DNA from: an uncultured Micrococcales bacterium | GTDB lineage: Bacteria > Actinomycetota > Actinomycetes > S36-B12 > UBA10799 | Assembly (NCBI GenBank): GCA_937952095.1 | Contig: CALFYG010000108.1 | Span: forward strand, 1 to 46,555 | Length of the DNA stretch: 46,555 nucleotides | Reading direction: 5' to 3' | Part shown: piece by piece, positions 1 through 7,187 of the stretch | How positions within the stretch are numbered: position 1 is the first letter of the stretch | How the letters are laid out: the number at the start of each line of letters is the position of its first letter | Program-made: the position numbers and the translations under genes | Notes under the pieces: generated by a model | The model's database searches: none | What the model was told of the DNA's origin: nothing | Seen by the model: the letters and a program-made list of their open reading frames with translations, nothing else

Positions 1-2
1 AC

Positions 3-2222
3 ACGGCGGACTTCATCGTCGAGTACCTGGCATGCCTGCGGCTCGGCCATGTCGTCGCCCTCGTGAGCGCTTGTCGCGCCGACCAGATCCGCGCGCTCTA
101 CGGCGACGCCGACGACCTTCATCCCGACCTCGCCCTTCTGCTGCCGACCTCCGGCTCCACGGGCAACCCCAAAGTGGTGCGGCTGTCGCACCGGAATCTG
201 GAGTCCAACGCCGACGCGATCGTGTCCACGCTCGCGCTGTCTGAGCAGGACCGCGCGCTGACCACTCTGCCTGCGGCCTACAGTTACGGGCTGTCTGTCA
301 TCAACAGCATGCTCACGGTCGGCGGCACCCTGGTCCTGACGTCGGATTCGGTCACCGAGCCCGCGTTGTGGGACCTGGCGCGAATCCAGCGCGTCACCGT
401 CGTGCCGGGCGTTCCCTACACCTTCGAGATGCTTGAGCGGCTCGGCGGTGACATGCTCGCGGACTTGCCCAGTCTTCGTCTGCTCACCTGCGCAGGTGGC
501 CGGTTACCGGCTGCGACGGTTCGCCGATGGGCCCGTGCCGGTGAGCGTCAGGGGTGGGGCCTTGCAGTGATGTACGGGCAGACCGAAGCCACGGCCCGCA
601 TGGCTGTGCTCCCCCCCACTGAAGTGATCGAGTACCCCGATTCCGTCGGGTATCCCGTTCCCGGCGGACGGTTCGAGATCCGCCACAAGGACGCCGACGG
701 TGTGGGCGAGATCGTCTACACAGGCCCGAACATCATGATGGGCTACGCGACGGCGACCGATGACCTCGCGCGTGGCGCGGAACTCGAGGAACTGGAGACC
801 GGCGACCGCGGGCGTTTGGTCGATGGCCGGTTGTATGTCACCGGCCGTCGCGCACGGTTCGCGAAGGTGCGCGGTCTGCGAATCGACCTGCACCACGTGG
901 AGCGGGCACTCGACCCCCACCCCGCTGTGTGTGTGGAGCTGCCCGATGCGCTCGGCGTCGTCGCAGAAGCCCCGGCGGACGAGGTGCGCGCGAGCGTGAT
1001 GCGTGCCACCGGACTGGCATGGGCGGCCGTGCGAGTAGTTGAGGCGCCGGTCCCGCGGCTGGACAACGGCAAGGTCGATCGGGCCGGGGCGGGCGCTCTG
1101 CTGTCCGCGATCGAGAGCCCTGCCGTCGGCGGGAGCCGACAGGAGCAGTTGCTGGTCGCTTACAGCCGGCTGTTGGGTGTACCCGCTGTGGCCGGCGACA
1201 GTTTCCGCGGCCTGGGTGGCGACTCGATGAGCTACGTCGCCGTGTCCATCGAGGTCGAGCGGATTCTGGGGTTCTTGCCGGACAACTGGCATGAGCAGCC
1301 CATCGAGACGCTCGCTCGATCGGCGTCCGGTGGGCGAGGGATGGAGACGTCTGTGCTGCTGCGCGCACTGGCGATCCTGATGGTGCTCGGATCGCACGCT
1401 GCCGTCATCGACATTCGCGGCGGAGCCCATCTGCTCATGGCCTTGGTCGGATTCAACTTCGCGCGCTTCCAGATCGGTAGGTCCTTGGCGGCCATGTCGG
1501 TGTCCATCGGATGGATGCTGGCACCCGCGGTGATCTGGGTGGGTCTGGTCGCCGCGTGGGCCTGGCAGCCGTACACCCCGCAGGCTCTGGGCCTGACGTG
1601 GATCACCCAGCCAGGCACTGACGACCCGGACTGGCGCTATTGGTTCATCGGTGCGCTGCTCTGGGTGCTCCCCCTGGCGCTCTTGATGCTGCACGTGCCT
1701 GCCCTTGCGCGATGGCGATCTCGGTGGCCGTTCCGCTGGGCGGTCGCCGCGACCATCGCGGCGTTCGTGCTCGCAGTGGTCGCCGTCCCGGATGCGCGAC
1801 CTTCCTCGCTGTTCTCGCCCTGGGCGGTGCTCTGGGTGTTCCTCCTCGGTTGGGCGGTGTGGGAGGCCCGCACCGACCGTCAGCGCCTCGTGGTCTCGGC
1901 GCTGTCCCTGGCCCTGGTGGCGACGACGTTCTCCGGGTCGCGGCTGTGGCTGATCGGCGTGGGGGTCCTGATCCTGATCTGGGTACCGCGTGTGCGGCTG
2001 CCGGGCTTCGTGGGCTTCGCAGCCGCCGCACTGGCACAGTCGTCCCTGTTCATCTATCTGGCGCACTGGCAGGTGCTCGACGTCGCCAGGAACTGGTACG
2101 CCGTGGGGCTGTCCCTCATCGCCGGTCTGGCACTCACTTGGGTGTGGAGCCGGATGCTTCCCGCCATCCGCCGCGTGCGGTGGCGGGTGCCCTCCGAGCA
2201 GCCGCGGATGGCCCTCTCCTGA
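3..2222 (+). CDS. AMP-binding adenylation / carrier protein / membrane acyltransferase fusion (5' partial)
   Basis: The frame is open from base 3, so the N-terminus lies outside the window; 739 residues are visible. Residues about 49-57 carry the adenylate-forming P-loop (TSGSTGNPK). Further on are the A5-type motif YGQTEAT and the A7/A8-type stretch GDRGRLVDG. A carrier domain follows with GGDSMS near residue 407, whose Ser would take phosphopantetheine. From about residue 447 the protein is a multi-span membrane domain opening LRALAILMVLGSHA, like acyltransferase-3 (OafA) proteins. Inference: an acid is activated, loaded on the built-in carrier and passed to a membrane-side acceptor such as a lipid or glycan. 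The substrate cannot be read. It ends 72 bp before the next gene on the same strand. Confidence 0.85.
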   Translation, partial: TADFIVEYLACLRLGHVVALVSACRADQIRALYGDADDLHPDLALLLPTSGSTGNPKVVRLSHRNLESNADAIVSTLALSEQDRALTTLPAAYSYGLSVINSMLTVGGTLVLTSDSVTEPALWDLARIQRVTVVPGVPYTFEMLERLGGDMLADLPSLRLLTCAGGRLPAATVRRWARAGERQGWGLAVMYGQTEATARMAVLPPTEVIEYPDSVGYPVPGGRFEIRHKDADGVGEIVYTGPNIMMGYATATDDLARGAELEELETGDRGRLVDGRLYVTGRRARFAKVRGLRIDLHHVERALDPHPAVCVELPDALGVVAEAPADEVRASVMRATGLAWAAVRVVEAPVPRLDNGKVDRAGAGALLSAIESPAVGGSRQEQLLVAYSRLLGVPAVAGDSFRGLGGDSMSYVAVSIEVERILGFLPDNWHEQPIETLARSASGGRGMETSVLLRALAILMVLGSHAAVIDIRGGAHLLMALVGFNFARFQIGRSLAAMSVSIGWMLAPAVIWVGLVAAWAWQPYTPQALGLTWITQPGTDDPDWRYWFIGALLWVLPLALLMLHVPALARWRSRWPFRWAVAATIAAFVLAVVAVPDARPSSLFSPWAVLWVFLLGWAVWEARTDRQRLVVSALSLALVATTFSGSRLWLIGVGVLILIWVPRVRLPGFVGFAAAALAQSSLFIYLAHWQVLDVARNWYAVGLSLIAGLALTWVWSRMLPAIRRVRWRVPSEQPRMALS

Positions 2223-2248
2223 ACGGCCTCGCCTCGATCTGACAGAAC

Positions 2249-2271
2249 GTGTCAGACCCTGCGGATACAAC
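2249..2271 (+). promoter_or_regulatory. candidate RecA-NDp (PafBC)-type promoter
   Basis: GTGTCA (2249-2254), 11 bases, then TACAAC (2266-2271), 24 bp before the ATG at 2295. The mycobacterial RecA-independent DNA-damage promoter is TTGTCR-GTG-N8-TAnnnT, which has the same 11-base gap. The first T and the last T of the consensus are missing, so this is a weak match. A small inverted repeat, CTGACA/TGTCAG (2239-2255), overlaps it. Confidence 0.35.
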
Positions 2272-2294
2272 TGTGTCCAGGGGAAGTGAGGACG

Positions 2295-3011
2295 ATGTCT
2301 GAGGCGGGGATGGTTCGGCAGGTGCGGGTAGCGCCTGACCGTTCGGTGAAGGTGATCGAGGGGGCACGAGTGCCCAGAATGCGGCGTGGCCCGTTTCTGG
2401 ACCGGCTCGCCGGTGTAACGGATGGCCTGCGGGGTCTGCCGGATGTGCAGACACCCAGGGCGACCGCGCGGCAGGCGCGGATCGAGCGTTGGGCGGGCGT
2501 GCAGAACTCTCGTATGTCGTCGCACTACGCGCCACTGGTCTGCGAGTTGCAGGGGCTGCGGCAGCGACTCGAGATTGCGCTCGCGTTGCAGACCCGACGC
2601 GTGGATGAGGCGCGCTCCGCACTCAAGGAGTTGCTCGTCGCGGGTCCGGAGTCCGGGCCGGTGCTTGGTGAGTCCGCACTGCCGGACCGGCTTGTGGCGA
2701 CGCGTCGTCGGCGTGAGTTCGATCGGGCGGTGCAGTCGCTGCGCTCCCGCATCGCGGTCGTAGAGGACGAACTCGCGGCCACTGAGCAGTTCGCTGCCGC
2801 ATGCGCGACGGCGCTGGAGGCGATGCAGGAGCAGTGGAACGCGGACATCGAGAGGATCGCCGCCACCGCGGGACGGCGACGTGCGAAGTACTTGGCCGGC
2901 GTCACCTGGAGTCATCCGGATCGCGCTGCCGTCGTCGCCGCGTTTTCACAGCCGACATCGGCGGACGACTACGAACAACTGCACTTGGTCACGACGGAGG
3001 AGACAGCATGA
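2295..3011 (+). CDS. coiled-coil protein of unknown function, first gene of four-gene operon
   Basis: 238 residues, no signal peptide and no membrane segment, so probably cytoplasmic. A basic N-terminal third (about 1-75) is followed by long Arg/Glu/Ala/Leu-rich helices (about 80-200) that look like an antiparallel coiled coil. I recognise no family. ATG 2295 is preferred over the GTG at 2286 because GGGAAG ends 8 bases before it. The stop overlaps the next start as ATGA, so translation is probably coupled to the membrane protein that follows. A partner role at the inner face of the membrane is inference. Confidence 0.8.
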   Translation: MSEAGMVRQVRVAPDRSVKVIEGARVPRMRRGPFLDRLAGVTDGLRGLPDVQTPRATARQARIERWAGVQNSRMSSHYAPLVCELQGLRQRLEIALALQTRRVDEARSALKELLVAGPESGPVLGESALPDRLVATRRRREFDRAVQSLRSRIAVVEDELAATEQFAAACATALEAMQEQWNADIERIAATAGRRRAKYLAGVTWSHPDRAAVVAAFSQPTSADDYEQLHLVTTEETA

Positions 3012-3793
3012 CCACGCAACTGAGCCACCCGACGGTGGCAGTGAGTTTCTCGAGCCCCGAGGACGTCCAGCCGTCATGGCGGGACCACTCCTGGGACAAA
3101 GCCCTTCTGCTCGTCGTAGCGATCGGCGACGCCATCTCCTTCTGGATCGCGCTGCAGGCCTTCAACGCCTCGGCGACGTGGTGGCAGATGCTGATCTTCG
3201 TCGGCGCCATGACGTCGGCGGCGGTGGTCACCATGCACAAGGCCGGCGGTTATGCGCGCGCCTTCAAGGCACGGCAGGCGGCCCATGGACGTCTGCTGGT
3301 CTGGACGCTGGTGGCCGTGTGGCTGTTCCTCGGTGCTGCGGCGTTCGTCGTCCGGGTCAATTCATCGGACGGATCGAGCAGCGGCGATCTGTTCGGGACG
3401 GCCCCGGTTGAGCAGTCGTCCCACAACGTGATCATGGCGGTGCTGATGCTGGCGCTGTTCCTGGCTGGCGGCGTGGCGGCATACGCCATCGGCTTCACGT
3501 CGTACAACCCGCGGCGCACTGCGGTCCTGCGCTTGCAGCGGCGGCTGCGTCGGGTGGAACGCCGGTACCGGTGGCTGGAGTTCCGGCTGCAGCGCAAGCG
3601 CCGCCGTCTGGCCAACCGGTTGTCCGGTGTCGACCAGGCCCGAGGACGGGTCGAGCAACAGCTGGAGCGCGATGAGCGGGTCCTCGCCGGGCAGGTCACC
3701 GAATTGAAGCAGATCGCGCGCCTGCGGATGTCCGAGCAGTTGAGTATGCCGAGTCGCACCAGTGGCGTATTCGCACAGATGGGGGAGAAGTGA
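3008..3793 (+). CDS. four-helix membrane protein with basic coiled-coil tail
   Basis: 261 residues starting at ATG 3008, after a strong GGAGGAG site. Four hydrophobic segments lie near residues 32-52, 58-78, 96-114 and 140-162. The stretch between the third and fourth is Ser/Gly-rich and probably outside the cell. Residues about 168-250 form a very Arg-rich helical tail, presumably cytoplasmic. It overlaps both neighbours by ATGA. The general plan of four spans plus a helical tail recalls MotA/ExbB-like stators. I see no diagnostic motif, so that is analogy only. Confidence 0.8.
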   Translation: MTTQLSHPTVAVSFSSPEDVQPSWRDHSWDKALLLVVAIGDAISFWIALQAFNASATWWQMLIFVGAMTSAAVVTMHKAGGYARAFKARQAAHGRLLVWTLVAVWLFLGAAAFVVRVNSSDGSSSGDLFGTAPVEQSSHNVIMAVLMLALFLAGGVAAYAIGFTSYNPRRTAVLRLQRRLRRVERRYRWLEFRLQRKRRRLANRLSGVDQARGRVEQQLERDERVLAGQVTELKQIARLRMSEQLSMPSRTSGVFAQMGEK

Positions 3794-4134
3794 TGAGGAA
3801 GAAGCAACCCGCGGCACCGAGTCGTGCCGCAGCGTTCGCCCACCGCACGCGGGCGGGTCTCGATGCCGAGATCGAACGGCTCGCGGTGGCGCACGCGGTC
3901 GACGAGGGCAACGGCGCGGTCTTCGACGCGTTGATCGACTCATGGGCTGCGCAGGAATCTGCGGTCCTGCGCGCAGCGGCGCGGGCGGAGCTCGCCGAGT
4001 ACGCCGTGCAGGCGGACCGCCTGTCCGACGACCTCGCATCGATCGAGGGGCGCCTCCTCGAAGAGAAGCAGCGCGCCGAGGCGTTGAAGGCAGACCTGGC
4101 GCACGCCCGGGCGACCCTGCGAGGCCGGGCATGA
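3793..4134 (+). CDS. small helical coiled-coil protein
   Basis: 113 residues, almost entirely Ala/Glu/Leu/Arg helix with heptad-like spacing, especially residues 55-110. It has no signal or membrane segment. Start ATG 3793 overlaps the upstream stop (ATGA), with GGGGGAGAAG just before it. Its own stop overlaps the start of the lipoprotein gene. No family is recognised. Sitting between a membrane protein with a helical tail and an OmpA lipoprotein, it is probably an accessory subunit binding the tail; this is inference. Confidence 0.75.
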   Translation: MRKKQPAAPSRAAAFAHRTRAGLDAEIERLAVAHAVDEGNGAVFDALIDSWAAQESAVLRAAARAELAEYAVQADRLSDDLASIEGRLLEEKQRAEALKADLAHARATLRGRA

Positions 4135-5285
4135 GGGGTCTGTATCCCGCTGCGGCCGCGCTTGTGACACTGGCCGCATGCGGCTCGCCGCAGCCGGCAG
4201 TCGAGGAGGGACTACCGGGTGGATGTGAGGTCGTTGGACCGGTCGTCGTGGCTGCCGGAGGTAGGTCGAATATGCCCGCCCCGGGCGTCCAGCCCATCAG
4301 TCGCTACTTGCGGTCCGCGGCCAACGCGGGTGCCGAGGTGACGGTCGTCGACACGGGGGGTTCGCCGAAACCGCATACGTCTGTGTCCTTCACAGCCACT
4401 GCGGCGAACGACGTCGCCGCCAAGGAACAGGTGAAGGCCGCGGCGGACCAACTCAGGTCAGGGCTCGAGACGACGGTGGCGGAGTCCGAGGGTGCGGCGC
4501 CGCTGGCGGCCCTCGATGTCTCGGCACGGCACATCCACTCGGGATCGCCCATGGGCACCATCGTTCTCGTGGATTCCGGTTTGCAGACGATGGGCATCCT
4601 GGACTACACCCAGCGCGGCATGCTGCGGGCCGACCCCTCGGACCTCGTCGACGGACTGCGGGGTTCCGGTCAACTGCCGGACCTGTCTGGTCTACGTGTG
4701 TTTGTCGTGGGGCTCGGCGACACCGCTGCTCCCCAGGAGGCACTCGACCCCGCTTCGCGCACCGCGCTGGTGGAGCAGTGGACCGCGCTGCTCACCGCTG
4801 CCGGCGCAGACTGCGTGGGGGTCGACCCGCTGCCGCTGACCGGCGCTGCACCCGCGGTTGCACCGACCGTCCCCACAGTGCCCGTGCCGGATGTCGCACC
4901 GCTGGAGCCGTCGAACACGGTGGTGCTGACCGCGGACAGTGTGGCGTTCGTGTCGGACAGTGCCCAGTTGCGCGACCCTGAGTTCGCGAGGAAGAAGTTG
5001 GCATCGATCGCGGCGGACCTTGTGGACTCGGGCAGTGGTGTGCGCCTCACCGGAACCACCGCCACCGACGGCACCGAAGCCGGCCGGCTCGAACTGTCCC
5101 GCCTGCGGGCGGAAGCGGTCAAGGCGACCTTGGTCGAGCTGGGCGTGCCGGCTGAACGCATCACCACCAGAGGTGTGGGCACCCATCATCCGGGTCACGT
5201 CGACGACCTCGACTCGAATGGTCGCCTGATCCCCGCGAAGGCGGCGCAGAACCGGACCGTCATCCTGACTGTGCGGGATGAGTGA
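4131..5285 (+). CDS. lipoprotein with vWA-like region and C-terminal OmpA-like peptidoglycan-binding domain
   Basis: 384 residues. A lipoprotein signal ends in LAAC, giving a lipidated Cys17. Residues about 30-245 form an alpha/beta region with a strand GTIVLVDSG near 142 and a second strand RVFVVGLGD. This resembles a von Willebrand A-like fold, but the DxSxS metal site is not intact. After a Pro/Val-rich linker, residues about 262-382 match OmpA/MotB-type domains (VAFVSDSAQL at the start, LSRLRAEAVKATL and GVG..HP further on, NRTVILTV at the end). That fold binds peptidoglycan. As last gene of the coupled operon it would anchor a membrane complex to the wall. Confidence 0.85.
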   Translation: MRGLYPAAAALVTLAACGSPQPAVEEGLPGGCEVVGPVVVAAGGRSNMPAPGVQPISRYLRSAANAGAEVTVVDTGGSPKPHTSVSFTATAANDVAAKEQVKAAADQLRSGLETTVAESEGAAPLAALDVSARHIHSGSPMGTIVLVDSGLQTMGILDYTQRGMLRADPSDLVDGLRGSGQLPDLSGLRVFVVGLGDTAAPQEALDPASRTALVEQWTALLTAAGADCVGVDPLPLTGAAPAVAPTVPTVPVPDVAPLEPSNTVVLTADSVAFVSDSAQLRDPEFARKKLASIAADLVDSGSGVRLTGTTATDGTEAGRLELSRLRAEAVKATLVELGVPAERITTRGVGTHHPGHVDDLDSNGRLIPAKAAQNRTVILTVRDE

Positions 5286-5330
5286 TGCGCTGTGCCAGGC
5301 TGAGTGGGACACGGCGCGGGGGAGGTGCGG

Positions 5331-6086
5331 ATGAATAGGCGGACCGGACCAGGGCTCGTCGGGGTCGGCGTGGTGGCCGTCTTCGCTTTCGCGGTGTTCG
5401 GGGGGTGTGACGACTCCCCTTCCGTGGTCGAGCCCGCCACGTCCCCGGAGATCGAGGTCACACCCGGCGTGACCGAGAGTCCGAAGCCCACGAAGAACCC
5501 GAAGCCGCCGGCGCAGCCCGAATCGGAGGTGCCCTTCGCCGACATCGCCGCCGCGAAGCAGGCCCTGGGCGATCTCCCCGTGAAGGGCCGGGCACCTCTG
5601 ACGGACTACAGTCGCGAGGCCTTCGGGACGCCTTGGTCGGACACCAACGACAACGGGTGCGACACCCGCAACGACATCCTGCGACGCGACCTGGTCGACA
5701 CCGAGGTGTCTGACTGCATGGTGATGTCGGGCGTGCTCAAAGACCCCTATTCCGGGGACAGGATCCGCTTCGTGCGCGGCCCGGTGACCAGTCTGGACGT
5801 GCAGATCGACCATGTGGTCGCGCTCGCGAACGCCTGGCAGACCGGAGCTGCCTACTGGCCGGCGGCCAAGCGTGAGCGCTTCGCGAACGACCGCCGCAAT
5901 CTGCTGGCCGTGCGCGGGGACCTGAACATGCAGAAGAGCGATGGCGACGCGGCCACCTGGCTGCCGCCGCGCAAGGCGTTCCGCTGTGAGTACGTCGCGA
6001 TGCAGGTGTTGACCAAGCAGCGCTACGGCTTGTGGGTCACGCAGGCTGAGAAGGCCGCGATGCAGAGGATCCTCAGCGGGTGCTGA
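5331..6086 (+). CDS. lipoprotein HNH nuclease (DUF1524/GmrSD C-terminal type)
   Basis: 251 residues. ATG 5331 follows GGGGGAGG. The N-terminal hydrophobic segment ends FGGC, making Cys26 the likely lipidation site. A Pro/Lys/Glu linker leads to a His-Asn-His region: IDHVVAL near residue 160, NDRRNLLAV near 187, then N-x-x-K-x-D and WLPP. This is the DUF1524 pattern seen in many secreted actinobacterial nucleases and at the C-terminus of GmrSD. It probably cuts nucleic acid outside the cell or at its surface. It starts 45 bp after the OmpA lipoprotein on the same strand and may be co-transcribed. It ends 1 base before a convergent gene. Confidence 0.88.
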   Translation: MNRRTGPGLVGVGVVAVFAFAVFGGCDDSPSVVEPATSPEIEVTPGVTESPKPTKNPKPPAQPESEVPFADIAAAKQALGDLPVKGRAPLTDYSREAFGTPWSDTNDNGCDTRNDILRRDLVDTEVSDCMVMSGVLKDPYSGDRIRFVRGPVTSLDVQIDHVVALANAWQTGAAYWPAAKRERFANDRRNLLAVRGDLNMQKSDGDAATWLPPRKAFRCEYVAMQVLTKQRYGLWVTQAEKAAMQRILSGC

Positions 6087-6087
6087 C

Positions 6088-6555
6088 TCAGAGGTAGAGG
6101 CCGGGCGGCTGTTCCTCGGCGATGATCGGTTCCTGGATGATCGAAGGATCGAACTGCGCGGTCCCACCGAATTTCTCGACCATTTGAGGCCCGAAGTCGG
6201 TGGTGGTGACAGCCAGGAACGTGAGAGCCCTCGACAAGGTGTACCCGTTCAGGTCGTGGGCGAACAGATCGTTCTCGAGCAGGATCTGCCCTCCTGTGTG
6301 GAACGCCCTGACGAAGACCAGGATCCGGTTGAGTTCGTTGAGGAACTCGCCGAGTTCCGGGCTGTAGTCGACCACGGAGACGACACTGAAGGTCTGCACG
6401 ATCAACTCTTCGCCGGCGCGGATCACCCTCGCGTAGCACTGGGTTCCCTTGTAGGCGACCGGCAGATCGCCGTCGGAGTCCCAGTCCGGCCGGGGACTGT
6501 CGGTCAGATTCGCGATCAGGTCCCGCAGGTACGACTCGACCATTTCCCCGTTCAT
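6088..6555 (-). CDS. YbjN-like / type III secretion chaperone-like domain protein
   Basis: 155 residues starting at ATG 6555, behind AAGGGAG. The order of an N-terminal helix (MVESYLRDLIANL), DGDLPVAYKGTQCYARV, a hydrophobic strand, then ELGEFLNELNRIL and an acidic end fits the YbjN/CesT-like fold. Proteins of this fold bind peptides or act as chaperones. An upstream extension to 6696 is open but lacks this character and a ribosome site. The partner is unknown. It is the last of three minus-strand genes. Confidence 0.7.
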   Translation of the reverse strand: MNGEMVESYLRDLIANLTDSPRPDWDSDGDLPVAYKGTQCYARVIRAGEELIVQTFSVVSVVDYSPELGEFLNELNRILVFVRAFHTGGQILLENDLFAHDLNGYTLSRALTFLAVTTTDFGPQMVEKFGGTAQFDPSIIQEPIIAEEQPPGLYL

Positions 6556-6607
6556 GTCGCTCCCTTCGCTGACGCCAGTATCGCGCAGGGCGCGTGGCGG
6601 ACTGTGC

Positions 6608-6805
6608 TCACCACTGCTGGCAGATCGGGCACCGCGAACAGTCCGGGCAGCATTCGTCACCCCAGAAGACAGCCGCCTCAGCATTGAAACCGTCATCGAA
6701 GGGTTGTCCCCACCACCCGTCGCCGTTGCCCATCGCCTGTCCGGTGGCCAAGCCGGTCATCTGGCATTGCGGGCTGCAGTCCGGGCAGCAGGGTTGGGCG
6801 GTCAT
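6608..6805 (-). CDS. small cysteine-rich protein
   Basis: 65 residues with two Cys clusters, CCPDCSPQC at the N-terminus and CCPDCSRCPIC at the C-terminus. This CxxC-rich pattern suggests zinc or another metal. Its ATG overlaps the upstream stop as ATGA, which supports real translation. The middle is Gly/Trp/Asp-rich. No family is recognised. Paired CCPDC motifs at both ends suggest an internal duplication folding around one or two metal ions; this is inference. Confidence 0.6.
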   Translation of the reverse strand: MTAQPCCPDCSPQCQMTGLATGQAMGNGDGWWGQPFDDGFNAEAAVFWGDECCPDCSRCPICQQW

Positions 6806-7074
6806 GCCGACAGAGTGGGCTCTGGGTAGGACATGTGACGGTCGCGGACGTCCAGGCTCACCAGGTACCAGCGTCCGCGGCGGCGGTGGAACAGTGCGGA
6901 GTTCTCATAGAGGGTGATGAGAACGCGGTCCAGGCTGATCCCGGGGATGCGGGTGCGAACGAGCGTCAGGATGTCGTCGGGGCACAGGGCGTCCGTCCCG
7001 AGCAGTTCGATGATGGTGTCCACCAGTGCCACGTTCATCAGCTCGGCGGGTGGTGAATTCGAGAAGTCGCGCAT
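6802..7074 (-). CDS. small winged-helix-like protein
   Basis: 90 residues. ATG 7074 is chosen because AGGAG lies 6 bases before it, while the ATG at 7080 abuts that site. The body (IIELLGTDALCPDDILTLV, then ISLDRVLITLYENSALFHRR and GRWYLVSL) has the helix-helix-wing rhythm of a winged helix. A DNA- or RNA-binding role is only possible. Its stop overlaps the Cys-rich gene, and it diverges from the ADP-ribosylglycohydrolase gene across 113 bp. Confidence 0.65.
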   Translation of the reverse strand: MRDFSNSPPAELMNVALVDTIIELLGTDALCPDDILTLVRTRIPGISLDRVLITLYENSALFHRRRGRWYLVSLDVRDRHMSYPEPTLSA

Positions 7075-7187
7075 GGTCATCTCCTCTTGGTCTGCACTAT
7101 GCATCGACAGATCGGTCGACTGCCTTGAGGCTCGGAACGTGTCACACCCCTGTGTCAGCCTGGGAGGACGAAGAGAAGGGGGGCACC

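Noticed and set aside
504..2915. 803-codon open frame on the minus strand opposite the fusion gene
   Set aside because: It is antisense to clear A-domain, carrier and membrane motifs, is rich in Arg/His/Pro as expected for a GC shadow, and has no recognisable motif.
2295..5285. assignment as a Zorya defence system
   Set aside because: There is no helicase or nuclease of the ZorC/D/E type in the operon, and the OmpA protein is a lipoprotein rather than a MotB-type single-span protein.
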